A DNA stretch of 64,000 nt from Clostridium sp. (GTDB taxonomy: Bacteria > Bacillota > Clostridia > Lachnospirales > Lachnospiraceae), in NCBI GenBank assembly GCA_031275405.1, contig JAISOV010000057.1:40396-104395 (forward strand). Reading direction: 5' to 3'. The notes below the pieces were generated by a model. That model did no database searches, was not told the origin of the DNA, and worked only from the letters and a program-made list of their open reading frames with translations. Positions 54,475 to 62,297 of this stretch are shown here, piece after piece (within the stretch, counting starts at the first letter, position 1; every line of letters begins with the position of its first letter). The position numbers and the translations under genes are program-made.

Positions 54475-55772
54475 ATGGATTTCCCTTCTTTTTTTCTTGG
54501 TTTTCGGGCTTCAAAATGTTTCATGAAGCTTTCCAGACAGGGGATCATAATAATCGCCACCCATCCGGCGCTGAAACCGTTGTTGTATAAATTCAGCCCG
54601 CCATAGAGTTCGGCGGTACATAGGGCGACGGCGGCATGGAGCATTCCGGCGGAGGCTCCCGCCAGCTTCCCGAACTGCCCGGCGACGGGGGCCAGGCTTG
54701 CGGAAAAAACGGCGGCAAGCTGGATCCCCGGGGTAGACGGCGCAAAACTGCCGACCAGGGAAATGAGGAACACCCCCGCCATGACCGGAAGATAATTCCT
54801 CAGATGCGCGCCAAACGCTCCGTAACCGAACACGGTAAAGATCGCGCCGATCACGGGACCGGAAAAATCGCCTTGGATCAGCAGGATATAGGCGACACAG
54901 GTCAGCCCGACAAGCCCCATGTTCATCAGCGCGGCGCCCGTGCCGTCCATCAGCACGAAATCCGCGACCGCCCGTCCGGGATGCCGCATGATTTCCCGGA
55001 TCGCTCCCTTTTTCCCCTGATTGACGAGCAGGCCGAAAAGGAACGTGGAGGAAAAGTAGAAAATCAGCCCGCCTACGATCCAGACCGGACGCCCCTCCTG
55101 CCAGAGGAAGGCGGAGCTGCTTTCCATCCCGAAGAATTTCAGCACACAGACCATGAGAAAAGCGAAAATGCCCCCGGCGAAGCCTATGTTGGACAGACTG
55201 TATCCCATATGCATGGAAGCGGTGTGCATGGACATGGGAGGCAGGATGAAGCCGGTGAAGACGCCGATTGCAAGGGCCAGCGGCAGATTCACGGCGGAGG
55301 GAAACGGAAGTATGTAAACCATTTCCGTGACGAGGGGAGCCAGACAGGTGCCATACAGGGCGGTATAGACATACCGCCTGAAGCTTGCCTTATGGAATTT
55401 CGCGTATAAAAACGTGCCGAGCAGGATCGGCAGGATATTCAGAGGATTCTTTCCCCAGAGGGCATACCCGGCGCTGATGAACAGGGCGGACATGGTGATC
55501 CCGGTAAAAGGAAGATTCTGGGAAACCACAAGGAACACCGCTATGCCTAAGACCAGAGCGGCATTCAGAAAGGCGGCGCCGTGACCCGCTAAGGCAAAGT
55601 AGTCGGTGATCAAGGCATCCCGGGAAAGCACGATGGTCAGCATTCCCTGCGCGATCGCGGGCGGGCGGGCGCGCAGGGAAGCCGCCAGCAGCAACAGGAC
55701 GAGGGAATAGACGCTGAAAATCAGCAGTTCTTTGCCGGAGATCCGTTCCAGCCACCTTTTGACCATGGTCAT
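54471..55772 (-). CDS. DUF1576-like multi-spanning membrane protein
   Basis: About 433 residues with at least ten predicted membrane segments across the chain (LLIFSVYSLVLLLLAASL, LNAALVLGIAVFLVV, LALAIGVFTGFILPPMSMHTASMHMGYS and others) and a basic C-terminal tail. I recognise the DUF1576 family from memory; no biochemical role is known to me. Three ATGs stand at the start (55778, 55772, 55766); 55772 has the best distance from AGGAAAGG. It is the first gene of the operon with the 116-aa protein and the PPDK-like protein. The 55779-56038 region upstream is shared with the divergent heat-shock gene. Confidence 0.72.
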   Translation of the reverse strand: MTMVKRWLERISGKELLIFSVYSLVLLLLAASLRARPPAIAQGMLTIVLSRDALITDYFALAGHGAAFLNAALVLGIAVFLVVSQNLPFTGITMSALFISAGYALWGKNPLNILPILLGTFLYAKFHKASFRRYVYTALYGTCLAPLVTEMVYILPFPSAVNLPLALAIGVFTGFILPPMSMHTASMHMGYSLSNIGFAGGIFAFLMVCVLKFFGMESSSAFLWQEGRPVWIVGGLIFYFSSTFLFGLLVNQGKKGAIREIMRHPGRAVADFVLMDGTGAALMNMGLVGLTCVAYILLIQGDFSGPVIGAIFTVFGYGAFGAHLRNYLPVMAGVFLISLVGSFAPSTPGIQLAAVFSASLAPVAGQFGKLAGASAGMLHAAVALCTAELYGGLNLYNNGFSAGWVAIIMIPCLESFMKHFEARKPRKKEGKSI

Positions 55773-56038
55773 GACCATCCTTTCCTGTTTCCGGCGGAAA
55801 CGCCGAGGAAGAAAGCCCGCAGAGCTATCCTGATATTGCTATGATACCCGTTTTTCCGCCGTCCGGTCAAGAGAATCCCGGAAAGTTTTATGGGAATCTA
55901 TACCATTTCCTATAGACGGTATAAATTTTCTCAAATGGTGTAAAAATAGAGTAAACCTTTTGAAATCCCCTCCGGGAAACAAGGGAAAAGGAAAGAAGCT
56001 TAGAATTTAGAATTAGTTTATAAAATGTTCAGAAAATA

Positions 56039-56065
56039 TTAGCACTCACCTCTTGACAGTGCTAA
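56039..56065. promoter_or_regulatory. CIRCE element (HrcA operator)
   Basis: TTAGCACTC, nine bases, CAGTGCTAA. It matches the CIRCE consensus (TTAGCACTC-N9-GAGTGCTAA) in all but one position and overlaps the -35 of the next promoter. Confidence 0.93.
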
Positions 56066-56080
56066 CAAAAATGATATAAT
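56053..56080 (+). promoter_or_regulatory. hsp20 promoter
   Basis: TTGACA at 56053-56058, 16-bp spacer, TATAAT at 56075-56080. The -35 is inside the CIRCE element, so HrcA binding would exclude RNA polymerase. Confidence 0.9.
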
Positions 56081-56170
56081 AGAACCAGAAAGCGGTAAAC
56101 AACAAGAAAAACCGGTAAGGCAAACAGAAACCCGTACACCGGCACAAACCAATTCAAGGAGGGAAAAAGG

Positions 56171-56605
56171 ATGATGCTGACGAGAAGAAACCACAATAAT
56201 TACAACTTATGGGATGAGTTCTTTAACGACCCGTTTTTCAGGAACCCGTTCAGCAACGAGAAGTCTTCGTTCATGCAGACGGACATTCTGGAAAAAGAGG
56301 ATCAGTACCAGCTCAACATCGAGCTGCCCGGCTTCCGGAAAGAAGACATCCACGCGGAGCTGAAAGACGGCTACCTGACCATTCTGGCCGAAAGAAACGA
56401 GAACAAGGAAGACAAGGACGAAAAAGGGAACTATATCCGCCGGGAGCGGTTCAGCGGCTCCTGCAAGAGAAGCTTCTATGTCGGCGAACAGATCCGCCAG
56501 GAGGACATAGGCGCCAACTTTAAGGATGGGATCCTTGCCTTGAGCGTACCAAAAGCACAGCCGAAATCTATCGAGGAAAAGGCGAAGTACATTCCGATCG
56601 AATGA
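56171..56605 (+). CDS. Small heat-shock protein, Hsp20/alpha-crystallin family
   Basis: 144 residues, normal for bacterial Hsp20. Phe/Asn-rich N-terminal arm, then the alpha-crystallin domain (TDILEKEDQYQLNIELPGFRKEDIHAELKDGYLTILAERN; RSFYVGEQIRQEDIGANFKDGILALSVPK) and a short C-terminal tail with IPIE, a variant of the I-x-I/V anchoring motif. It is an ATP-independent holdase for unfolded proteins. It has an AAGGAGGG ribosome site. HrcA control through CIRCE is more usual for groESL and dnaK than for hsp20, though known in clostridia. Confidence 0.96.
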   Translation: MMLTRRNHNNYNLWDEFFNDPFFRNPFSNEKSSFMQTDILEKEDQYQLNIELPGFRKEDIHAELKDGYLTILAERNENKEDKDEKGNYIRRERFSGSCKRSFYVGEQIRQEDIGANFKDGILALSVPKAQPKSIEEKAKYIPIE

Positions 56606-56622
56606 CGGAAAGTGCCAGCCAG

Positions 56623-56664
56623 AAAGAAAGCAACTGCCGGTTATGGCCGGGGGTTGCTTTCTTT
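56623..56664 (+). terminator. hsp20 terminator
   Basis: AAAGAAAGCAAC and GTTGCTTTCTTT form a perfect 12-bp stem 18 bp after the stop; an inner GCCGG/CCGG pairing extends it. Confidence 0.85.
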
Positions 56665-56721
56665 GTGTGCGTGATAAAAAGCGTGTCCTATAAAAATATA
56701 TATAAAATAATAAAATATACC

Positions 56722-56756
56722 TTGACAGATGAGGTATTACGAGATACTATATATCT
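56722..56756 (+). promoter_or_regulatory. padR operon promoter with overlapping palindrome
   Basis: TTGACA at 56722-56727, 17-bp spacer, TACTAT at 56745-56750. AGATACTATATATCT at 56742-56756 is palindromic in its outer five bases and covers the -10, a likely site for autorepression by PadR. Confidence 0.7.
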
Positions 56757-56791
56757 AAAGGCGACAAGTATACTGAAAGGAGGAACATAGG

Positions 56792-57115
56792 ATGTCGATT
56801 GCATCCGATTTGCTGCGAGGGCACACCGAGACCATTATTTTGACCAGTCTGCTGAAACATGACAGCTACGGCTATCAGATCAACAAAGAGGTCATGAAGA
56901 AGACGGGAAGCAGATATGAGCTGAAAGAAGCCACGCTGTATTCCGCTTTCCACAGGCTGGAGCAGGCGGGCCATATCACGGCCTACTGGGGAGATGAAAA
57001 CAGCGGGGCGAGACGGAAATATTACAGGATCACCGCAAGCGGACGGGAAGCGCGCCTGGCCAACAAGAAAGAATGGGAAGAGGCCAAAGAAATCATTGAT
57101 CAGCTGCTGGATTAG
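56792..57115 (+). CDS. PadR-family transcriptional regulator
   Basis: 107 residues: a compact winged helix (LLRGHTETIILTSLLKHDSYGYQINKEV; ELKEATLYSAFHRLEQAGHITAYWG; GARRKYYRITASGREAR) with a short C-terminal dimerisation helix, the small PadR-s2 type. It has an AAGGAGGAAC ribosome site. It leads a three-gene module with a DUF1700-like membrane protein and a DUF4097 protein, an arrangement common in Firmicutes, and probably represses its own operon. Confidence 0.93.
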   Translation: MSIASDLLRGHTETIILTSLLKHDSYGYQINKEVMKKTGSRYELKEATLYSAFHRLEQAGHITAYWGDENSGARRKYYRITASGREARLANKKEWEEAKEIIDQLLD

Positions 57116-57166
57116 TACGTCCGCTGAAGATGCTTTACAGATCAAAGCGGACAGATGGGAGAAGAG

Positions 57167-57847
57167 ATGAATCAGAAAATCAGAGAGCATATGAACGGTC
57201 TGTTCCAGGAAGCGCCTAAGACGAAAAAGGCACTGGAGCTGAAAGAAGAGATGATTGCCAACGCGGAGGAGAAATTCAGCGACTTGCTCGCGGAGGGGTA
57301 CCAGGAGGAAGACGCGTTTGCCGTTGTGGCCAACTCCATCGGCAACGTGGAGGAGCTGTTCCGGGAGCTGGAAAAAGAAGAAGAGTCAGCTGCGGCCTTG
57401 TCGGCGTGGGGGCTGGAAACGCGGAAGAAGAAAGCGAAATATACCTCTGTCGCGGTAGGGCTGTATATGTGCGCGGTCGCGGTCTGGTTTGGCTGCGTGA
57501 TTTTTTCGGAATATTGGGGCCTGGAGAGTTTAGCCTCCTTCGGCTTCTTGATAGGGCTGCTCCTGTGTATCGCGCCGACGATGCTGCTGACCTATGTATC
57601 CGGGCTGACCTCGAAATACGATAAAAAGGAAGACAGCATGGTGGAAGAATACAAAGAATGGAGAAACGAGAAGGCGCAGAGCAAGGAAATACGCAAAGCC
57701 GTCAGCAGTGTCATCTGGACGCTGGCCCTGATCGGCTATTTCGTGATCAGTTTCGCGACCATGGCCTGGTACGCGACCTGGATCATCTTCCTGATCGCCG
57801 CGTGTGCGGAAGCCGTCATAAGTCTGGTCAGCAGTTTGAAAAAGTAG
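57167..57847 (+). CDS. DUF1700-like membrane protein
   Basis: 226 residues. The soluble N-terminal 85 residues (KTKKALELKEEMIANAEEKFSDLLAEGYQEEDAFAVVANSIGN) are the 'permease prefix' type helical domain, followed by four predicted membrane segments. I chose ATG 57167 with GGGAGAAG upstream; ATG 57155 overlaps that site. It stands between padR and the DUF4097 gene. Such proteins are thought to take part in membrane-stress signalling, but the function is unproven. Confidence 0.85.
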   Translation: MNQKIREHMNGLFQEAPKTKKALELKEEMIANAEEKFSDLLAEGYQEEDAFAVVANSIGNVEELFRELEKEEESAAALSAWGLETRKKKAKYTSVAVGLYMCAVAVWFGCVIFSEYWGLESLASFGFLIGLLLCIAPTMLLTYVSGLTSKYDKKEDSMVEEYKEWRNEKAQSKEIRKAVSSVIWTLALIGYFVISFATMAWYATWIIFLIAACAEAVISLVSSLKK

Positions 57848-57882
57848 CATAGCAGCCGCTTCGCGGAGAGAGGAATAGGAGA

Positions 57883-58905
57883 ATGAAGCCATTCAGAATG
57901 GTATTGGTTGTGATTTTAGCGGGACTTATCCTTTTGCTGAGCATTGTTTTGTTCGGGGCGGTCAGCGGGCGGGAGACGGTCTTCGATAAGTATTTCGGCG
58001 GTTTCGGGGCAGGCGGTTTCGGCTCCGCCGCCTTGCAGAACCGCGTCGCTATCGACGCGGCGGATGTGAAGAAACTGGTCATAGACTACGACGGATCCGC
58101 CTGTGACGTGGTATTCCTCCCGACGGACGAGAAGCAAATCATCGTGGAAGAATACCTGAACAGGACCATGAAGAAAAACCAGACGGCAAAAGTGGAGAAG
58201 AGCGGCGACAGGCTGACGGTTACACAGCGGTATTTCAAAAAGCCAATTTTCTGGTTTGGCTTCGGGTATTTCACCGGGTACGTCAAGGTGTATCTTCCGG
58301 CGGAGGTCTTTGCGTCTTTAGAGGAACTGGAGTGCGTTGCCGTCAGCGGCGACATAGAACTGACTGCCTTGGAAGGGCCGTCGGCCGGGCGGCTGAACAA
58401 GACCGAGCTGTCCACCGTCAGCGGCGACATCCGCATGGGTTTTCTGGAGAGCGGGCAGATTTCCCTTTCCACCACCAGCGGCAATGTGGAAGCGCCGGAA
58501 CTTCTGGGGGAGGTAAGAGCCAACACCGTGAGCGGCAAAGTGGAACTGGGCGCCGTCGTCGGCAAGGTGGCTGCCGGTACCGTGAGCGGCGCTCTTTCTA
58601 TCCGGTCGCTTGACGGAGAGGGGCATCTGTCTGCCGTCAGCGGCGATGTCAGCGTCAGGTCGGCGAAGCTGACGGGCGATCTGAACGCGGAGACCACCAG
58701 CGGCGACGTGGAGATCGGGCTTGTGGCGGACGGCAGCTTCCGGTTCGTGGGCGGCACGGTCAGCGGGAGCATTGATACGGCTACGGCTTATGACGGATGG
58801 ATCCGGTACGGCAAAAGCGGGAAGTCCGCAGAGGGGGATGTGGGGGAAAATCCTCAGTATCAGGTAAAAATCAATACGGTCAGCGGAAATATTAAAGTGA
58901 AGTAA
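57883..58905 (+). CDS. DUF4097-family protein with VSGD repeats
   Basis: 340 residues. One N-terminal membrane anchor (MVLVVILAGLILLLSIVLFGAV), then a right-handed beta-helix-like domain built on a repeated (V/T)SG(D/N/K)(I/V) turn: VSGDIEL, VSGDIRM, TSGNVEA, VSGKVEL, VSGALSI, VSGDVSV, TSGDVEI, VSGSIDT and VSGNIKV, spaced mostly 17-24 residues apart. It ends exactly on the last repeat. The domain should lie outside the membrane. It is the last gene of the padR module. Confidence 0.9.
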   Translation: MKPFRMVLVVILAGLILLLSIVLFGAVSGRETVFDKYFGGFGAGGFGSAALQNRVAIDAADVKKLVIDYDGSACDVVFLPTDEKQIIVEEYLNRTMKKNQTAKVEKSGDRLTVTQRYFKKPIFWFGFGYFTGYVKVYLPAEVFASLEELECVAVSGDIELTALEGPSAGRLNKTELSTVSGDIRMGFLESGQISLSTTSGNVEAPELLGEVRANTVSGKVELGAVVGKVAAGTVSGALSIRSLDGEGHLSAVSGDVSVRSAKLTGDLNAETTSGDVEIGLVADGSFRFVGGTVSGSIDTATAYDGWIRYGKSGKSAEGDVGENPQYQVKINTVSGNIKVK

Positions 58906-58921
58906 AAGGAAAAGCATTTCA

Positions 58922-59053
58922 TTGACAGAAGCTTCCTTTCTGTGTTATCCTAAAGTTAAGAATAGTGATGAAGAAGCGGTAACGGATACCTGGCTCGTCT
59001 TCTGGGAACCCTAGAGGATGGGCCATTTCCTTCACACTTGCGCAGAAAGGAGT
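58922..59053 (+). promoter_or_regulatory. metG promoter and structured leader
   Basis: TTGACA at 58922-58927, 17-bp spacer, weak -10 TTATCC at 58945-58950, then a leader of about 100 nt. Leader segments AGTGATGAAG and CTTCACACT can pair around inner GAAGA/TCTTC pairing; the ribosome site AAAGGAGT is at 59046-59053. No T-box consensus was seen. Confidence 0.5.
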
Positions 59054-59060
59054 ACCGGAC

Positions 59061-60650
59061 ATGGAGCAGAAGAAATATTACCTCACGACGGCGATCGCCT
59101 ATACCTCCGGCAAGCCGCACATCGGCAATCATTATGAGATCATCCTGGCCGACAGCATTGCCCGCTTCAAGAGGAAGCAGGGCTATGAGGTCTTTTTTCA
59201 GACCGGCACGGACGAACACGGACAGAAGGTCGAGCTGAAAGCCCAGGAAGCGGGCGTCACGCCGAAAGAGTTTGTGGACGCCACGGCGCGTGTGGTACAG
59301 GGGCTTTGCGATATGCTGAATACTTCCTACGATAAATTTATCCGCACCACCGACCCGGAGCATGAGAAACAAGTACAGAAAATTTTCAAGCGCCTTTACC
59401 GGCAAGGCGATATTTATAAGGGTTCTTATGAGGGGCTGTACTGTTCCCCCTGTGAATCTTTCTGGACGCAGACCCAGCTGGTGGCCGGAAAATGCCCTGA
59501 CTGTGGCCGGGAAGTCAAGCCGGCCAAGGAAGAAGCTTATTTTTTCCGTATGAGCAAATATGCGGACAGGCTGATTGCCCATATCCAGGAACATCCGGAG
59601 TTTATCCGGCCCGTCTCCCGCAAGCATGAAATGCTGAACAACTTTTTGCTTCCGGGCCTACAGGATCTGTGCGTATCCAGGACTTCTTTCCGCTGGGGGA
59701 TCCCTGTGGACTTCGACGAGAAGCATGTGGTCTACGTCTGGCTGGACGCCCTGACCAACTACATCACCGGGATCGGCTACGATGCGGAGGGCGGCGGCAG
59801 CGAGCAGTACCGGAAGCTATGGCCTGCGGATCTGCACCTGATCGGAAAGGACATCATCCGCTTCCATACGATATACTGGCCCATTTTCCTGATGGCGCTG
59901 GGCGAGCCGCTGCCAAAGCAGATTTTCGGCCATCCTTGGCTGCTCCAAGGGGAGGGCAAGATGAGCAAATCCAAGGGCAATGTCCTCTACGCGGACGAAC
60001 TGGCGGAATGCTTCGGCGTGGATGCGGTGCGTTATTTTGTCCTGCATGAAATGCCCTATGACAACGACGGAACGATTACTTGGGAACTGATGGTGGAAAG
60101 GCTGAACTCCGACCTTGCCAACACGCTCGGCAATCTGGTGAACCGCACCGTTTCCATGAGCAACAAATATTTCGGCGGCGTGGTGTCCTATGGGGAAGGA
60201 ACACCGCTTACGGAGCAGGAACGCGCTTTTGACGAAGACTTAAAAAGGACGGCGCTGGAGCTTTATCCCAAAGCGGCGGCTAAAATGGAGGAACTCCGGG
60301 TAGCGGACGCTCTGACGGAGATCTTCGGCCTGTTCAAGCGGTGCAACAAATATATCGACGAAACCCAGCCTTGGCTTCTGGCAAAAGACGAAGCGAAGAA
60401 GGGCAGGCTTGCCCTCGTGCTTTACAACCTGACGGAGGGGATCCTCATCGGCGCGTCCGTGCTGCAGCCGTTCATGCCGGATACGGCGAAGCGCGTGGCG
60501 GGGCAGCTGAACGCCGCTCTGCGGGGGTTTGAGGAACTGGAAAGCTTCGGCCTGTATCCCCAAGGGGGCAGGGTGACGGAGAAGCCGGAGATTCTCTTTG
60601 CGCGGCTGGATATCAAGGATCTTTCTGCGCGGCTGGAACAAGAGAAATAG
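59061..60650 (+). CDS. metG: Methionyl-tRNA synthetase
   Basis: 529 residues. Class I synthetase with the HIGH-like motif HIGN at 14-17 (GKPHIGNHYE), zinc-knuckle cysteines in YCSPCES and KCPDCGRE at about 128-148, KMSKSKG at about 300, and an anticodon-binding helical domain. The protein stops before the C-terminal EMAP-II-like tRNA-binding domain found in many 640-680-residue bacterial MetRS enzymes, so it is a short form. It charges tRNA-Met for initiation and elongation. Confidence 0.96.
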   Translation: MEQKKYYLTTAIAYTSGKPHIGNHYEIILADSIARFKRKQGYEVFFQTGTDEHGQKVELKAQEAGVTPKEFVDATARVVQGLCDMLNTSYDKFIRTTDPEHEKQVQKIFKRLYRQGDIYKGSYEGLYCSPCESFWTQTQLVAGKCPDCGREVKPAKEEAYFFRMSKYADRLIAHIQEHPEFIRPVSRKHEMLNNFLLPGLQDLCVSRTSFRWGIPVDFDEKHVVYVWLDALTNYITGIGYDAEGGGSEQYRKLWPADLHLIGKDIIRFHTIYWPIFLMALGEPLPKQIFGHPWLLQGEGKMSKSKGNVLYADELAECFGVDAVRYFVLHEMPYDNDGTITWELMVERLNSDLANTLGNLVNRTVSMSNKYFGGVVSYGEGTPLTEQERAFDEDLKRTALELYPKAAAKMEELRVADALTEIFGLFKRCNKYIDETQPWLLAKDEAKKGRLALVLYNLTEGILIGASVLQPFMPDTAKRVAGQLNAALRGFEELESFGLYPQGGRVTEKPEILFARLDIKDLSARLEQEK

Positions 60651-60804
60651 CTACTGCTTTGCAAGGACGGCTCCATAGCGGCTTGTGTGCATAGCGCTCC
60701 ATTTAGCTGTCCTTGGGGAATGCAGTATGCGCAGCCTGGCGTAAGCCGGTCTCTTGATTTTGTGCAAAATACCGCACATGCCCATACATGGGTACCTTAC
60801 TTAG

Positions 60805-60842
60805 ATGGATGTTCCTGCCGAGCGGCGGCGGGAACATCCATC
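60805..60842 (+). terminator. Probable metG terminator hairpin
   Basis: ATGGATGTTCCTGCCG pairs with CGGCGGGAACATCCAT over 16 bp with one G-T wobble. There is no T-run. The remaining 60651-60923 holds no gene I can support. Confidence 0.55.
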
Positions 60843-60923
60843 CGCACAAAATTTACCCCCAGCTGATCTTGTCAGAAAGGCGGATATTTGTTATGATGAT
60901 ATCAAGAGGAAAAGAGGGACATC

Positions 60924-61433
60924 ATGAAGGCGGAGCAGCATTTGATGAGGAGGTTTTTGAAAGCGGCGTTTCCTTATGAAATCAGATGGGCGAAAGAACA
61001 GGAGTGGGAGCCTACGATGCGGCTGGTCTGGAAGACCTTCCTGAAATTCGAGGGCGAGGATTATCTGGAAGAGGGAATCCGCAACTTCTATGAATTCATT
61101 ACGGACAAGAAGCTTCGTGAGTCTTTTGTAGCTGGAAATTACCAGATGTTAGTAGCATTGGACGGCGGCAGGATCATCGGGATGGCCTCCGTCCGGAGCG
61201 GAAACCATTTATCCCTTTTGTTCGTGGATGAAACTTATCACAAGAAGGGCGTCGGGAGGGAGCTGATGAAAAAGCTGTGCCTGTATCTGAAAGAGGAAGC
61301 GGGAGAGCGTTATATTTCCTTGAAAGCGACTCCGTATGCGGTAAATTTCTACCGTAAGCTGGGCTTTCACGAAATCGGCCCGGAAGAGGAATTTTCGGGG
61401 ATCCGCGTGACCGCCATGGAGAAATTCTTTTAA
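60924..61433 (+). CDS. GNAT-family N-acetyltransferase
   Basis: 169 residues. A GNAT core with MASVRSGNHLSLLFVDETYHKKGVGRELMKKLCLYLKEE (the acetyl-CoA loop is KKGVGREL) and a C-terminal NFYRKLGFHEIGPEEEFSGIRVTAMEK. The first 20 residues (MKAEQHLMRRFLKAAFPYEI) are an extra leader segment. GAGGG lies upstream of the ATG. The substrate is unknown; the gene stands alone between metG and a YesL-like gene. Confidence 0.87.
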   Translation: MKAEQHLMRRFLKAAFPYEIRWAKEQEWEPTMRLVWKTFLKFEGEDYLEEGIRNFYEFITDKKLRESFVAGNYQMLVALDGGRIIGMASVRSGNHLSLLFVDETYHKKGVGRELMKKLCLYLKEEAGERYISLKATPYAVNFYRKLGFHEIGPEEEFSGIRVTAMEKFF

Positions 61434-61517
61434 GACAGGGCGGGCCTGCGGTTCCGGAAGGGACGATAGCTCCAAAGCGGCGGACGGTCGGGATCCGGCC
61501 AGAAAGGAAGGGGTTCC

Positions 61518-62222
61518 ATGAAGTTTTTTGATTTAGACAGTCCTGTCATGCAGGTGCTGGGCAAGGTGGCGGATATGCTGCTTCTGAATGTCCTGGCTCT
61601 GGTCTGCTGTATCCCGCTCGTCACTATAGGAGCGTCGCTGACGGCTCTCCACAGTGTGTCTCTGAAAATGGCGCGCAATGAAGAGTGCTATATAACGAGG
61701 GGCTTTTTCAAAGCGTTCAAAGAGAACTTCCGTCAGTCCACGCTGATATGGCTGCTGCTGCTGGGGGTCATTCTGATCATCGCCGGTGATTTTTATATCA
61801 TACGTTCTTCCGGTCTGGAGATCAACCAGGTGATTCAGATCATCATCATGATCGTCTCGGTATTTGTGGCGTTTACTTCCATTTTCCTGTTTCCGGTACA
61901 GGCAAGATTCCACAACACCATCTTCCGGACGATCAAGAACGCGTTTGTGATGAGTATCCTACAGTTTCCCAAGACCATCCTGATGATCCTCCTGAATCTG
62001 GCTCCGGCGGCCCTGCTGGTCTTCGTGCCGGAAATGACGCCGCTGGTCTTTCTGTTCGGGCTGTCCGTTCCGGCATTCCTGTCCGCCATGCTTTATAACA
62101 AATTCTTCAAAAGGCTGGAAAATCAGGTTCTGGAAGCCGACGGAGAAAATGCCCAAGACGCTTCGGCGGAGGACGAGAGGATCTTTCGGGACGAGCTGGA
62201 TCAGGCACTAGCGGAAAAATGA
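61518..62222 (+). CDS. YesL-like (DUF624) membrane protein
   Basis: 234 residues with five or six predicted membrane segments and the DUF624 opening: FFDLDSPVMQVLGKVADMLLLNVLALVCCIPLVTIGASLTALHSVSLKM. The acidic C-terminal tail (ENAQDASAEDERIF) is cytoplasmic by charge. YesL proteins are often linked to YesM kinases and sugar ABC transporters; here it precedes a diguanylate cyclase gene by 75 bp. It has an AAGGAAGGGG ribosome site. Confidence 0.87.
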   Translation: MKFFDLDSPVMQVLGKVADMLLLNVLALVCCIPLVTIGASLTALHSVSLKMARNEECYITRGFFKAFKENFRQSTLIWLLLLGVILIIAGDFYIIRSSGLEINQVIQIIIMIVSVFVAFTSIFLFPVQARFHNTIFRTIKNAFVMSILQFPKTILMILLNLAPAALLVFVPEMTPLVFLFGLSVPAFLSAMLYNKFFKRLENQVLEADGENAQDASAEDERIFRDELDQALAEK

Positions 62223-62297
62223 CAGCCCAAAAATTTCAGCGGATGGTCGAAAACGGCAGGAAAGGGGTGCAGATTCTTTGCAGACAGAGGTGGCGCT

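Noticed and set aside
58951..59060. T-box riboswitch upstream of metG
   Set aside because: The conserved AGGGTGGNACCGCG antiterminator sequence and a terminator are absent.
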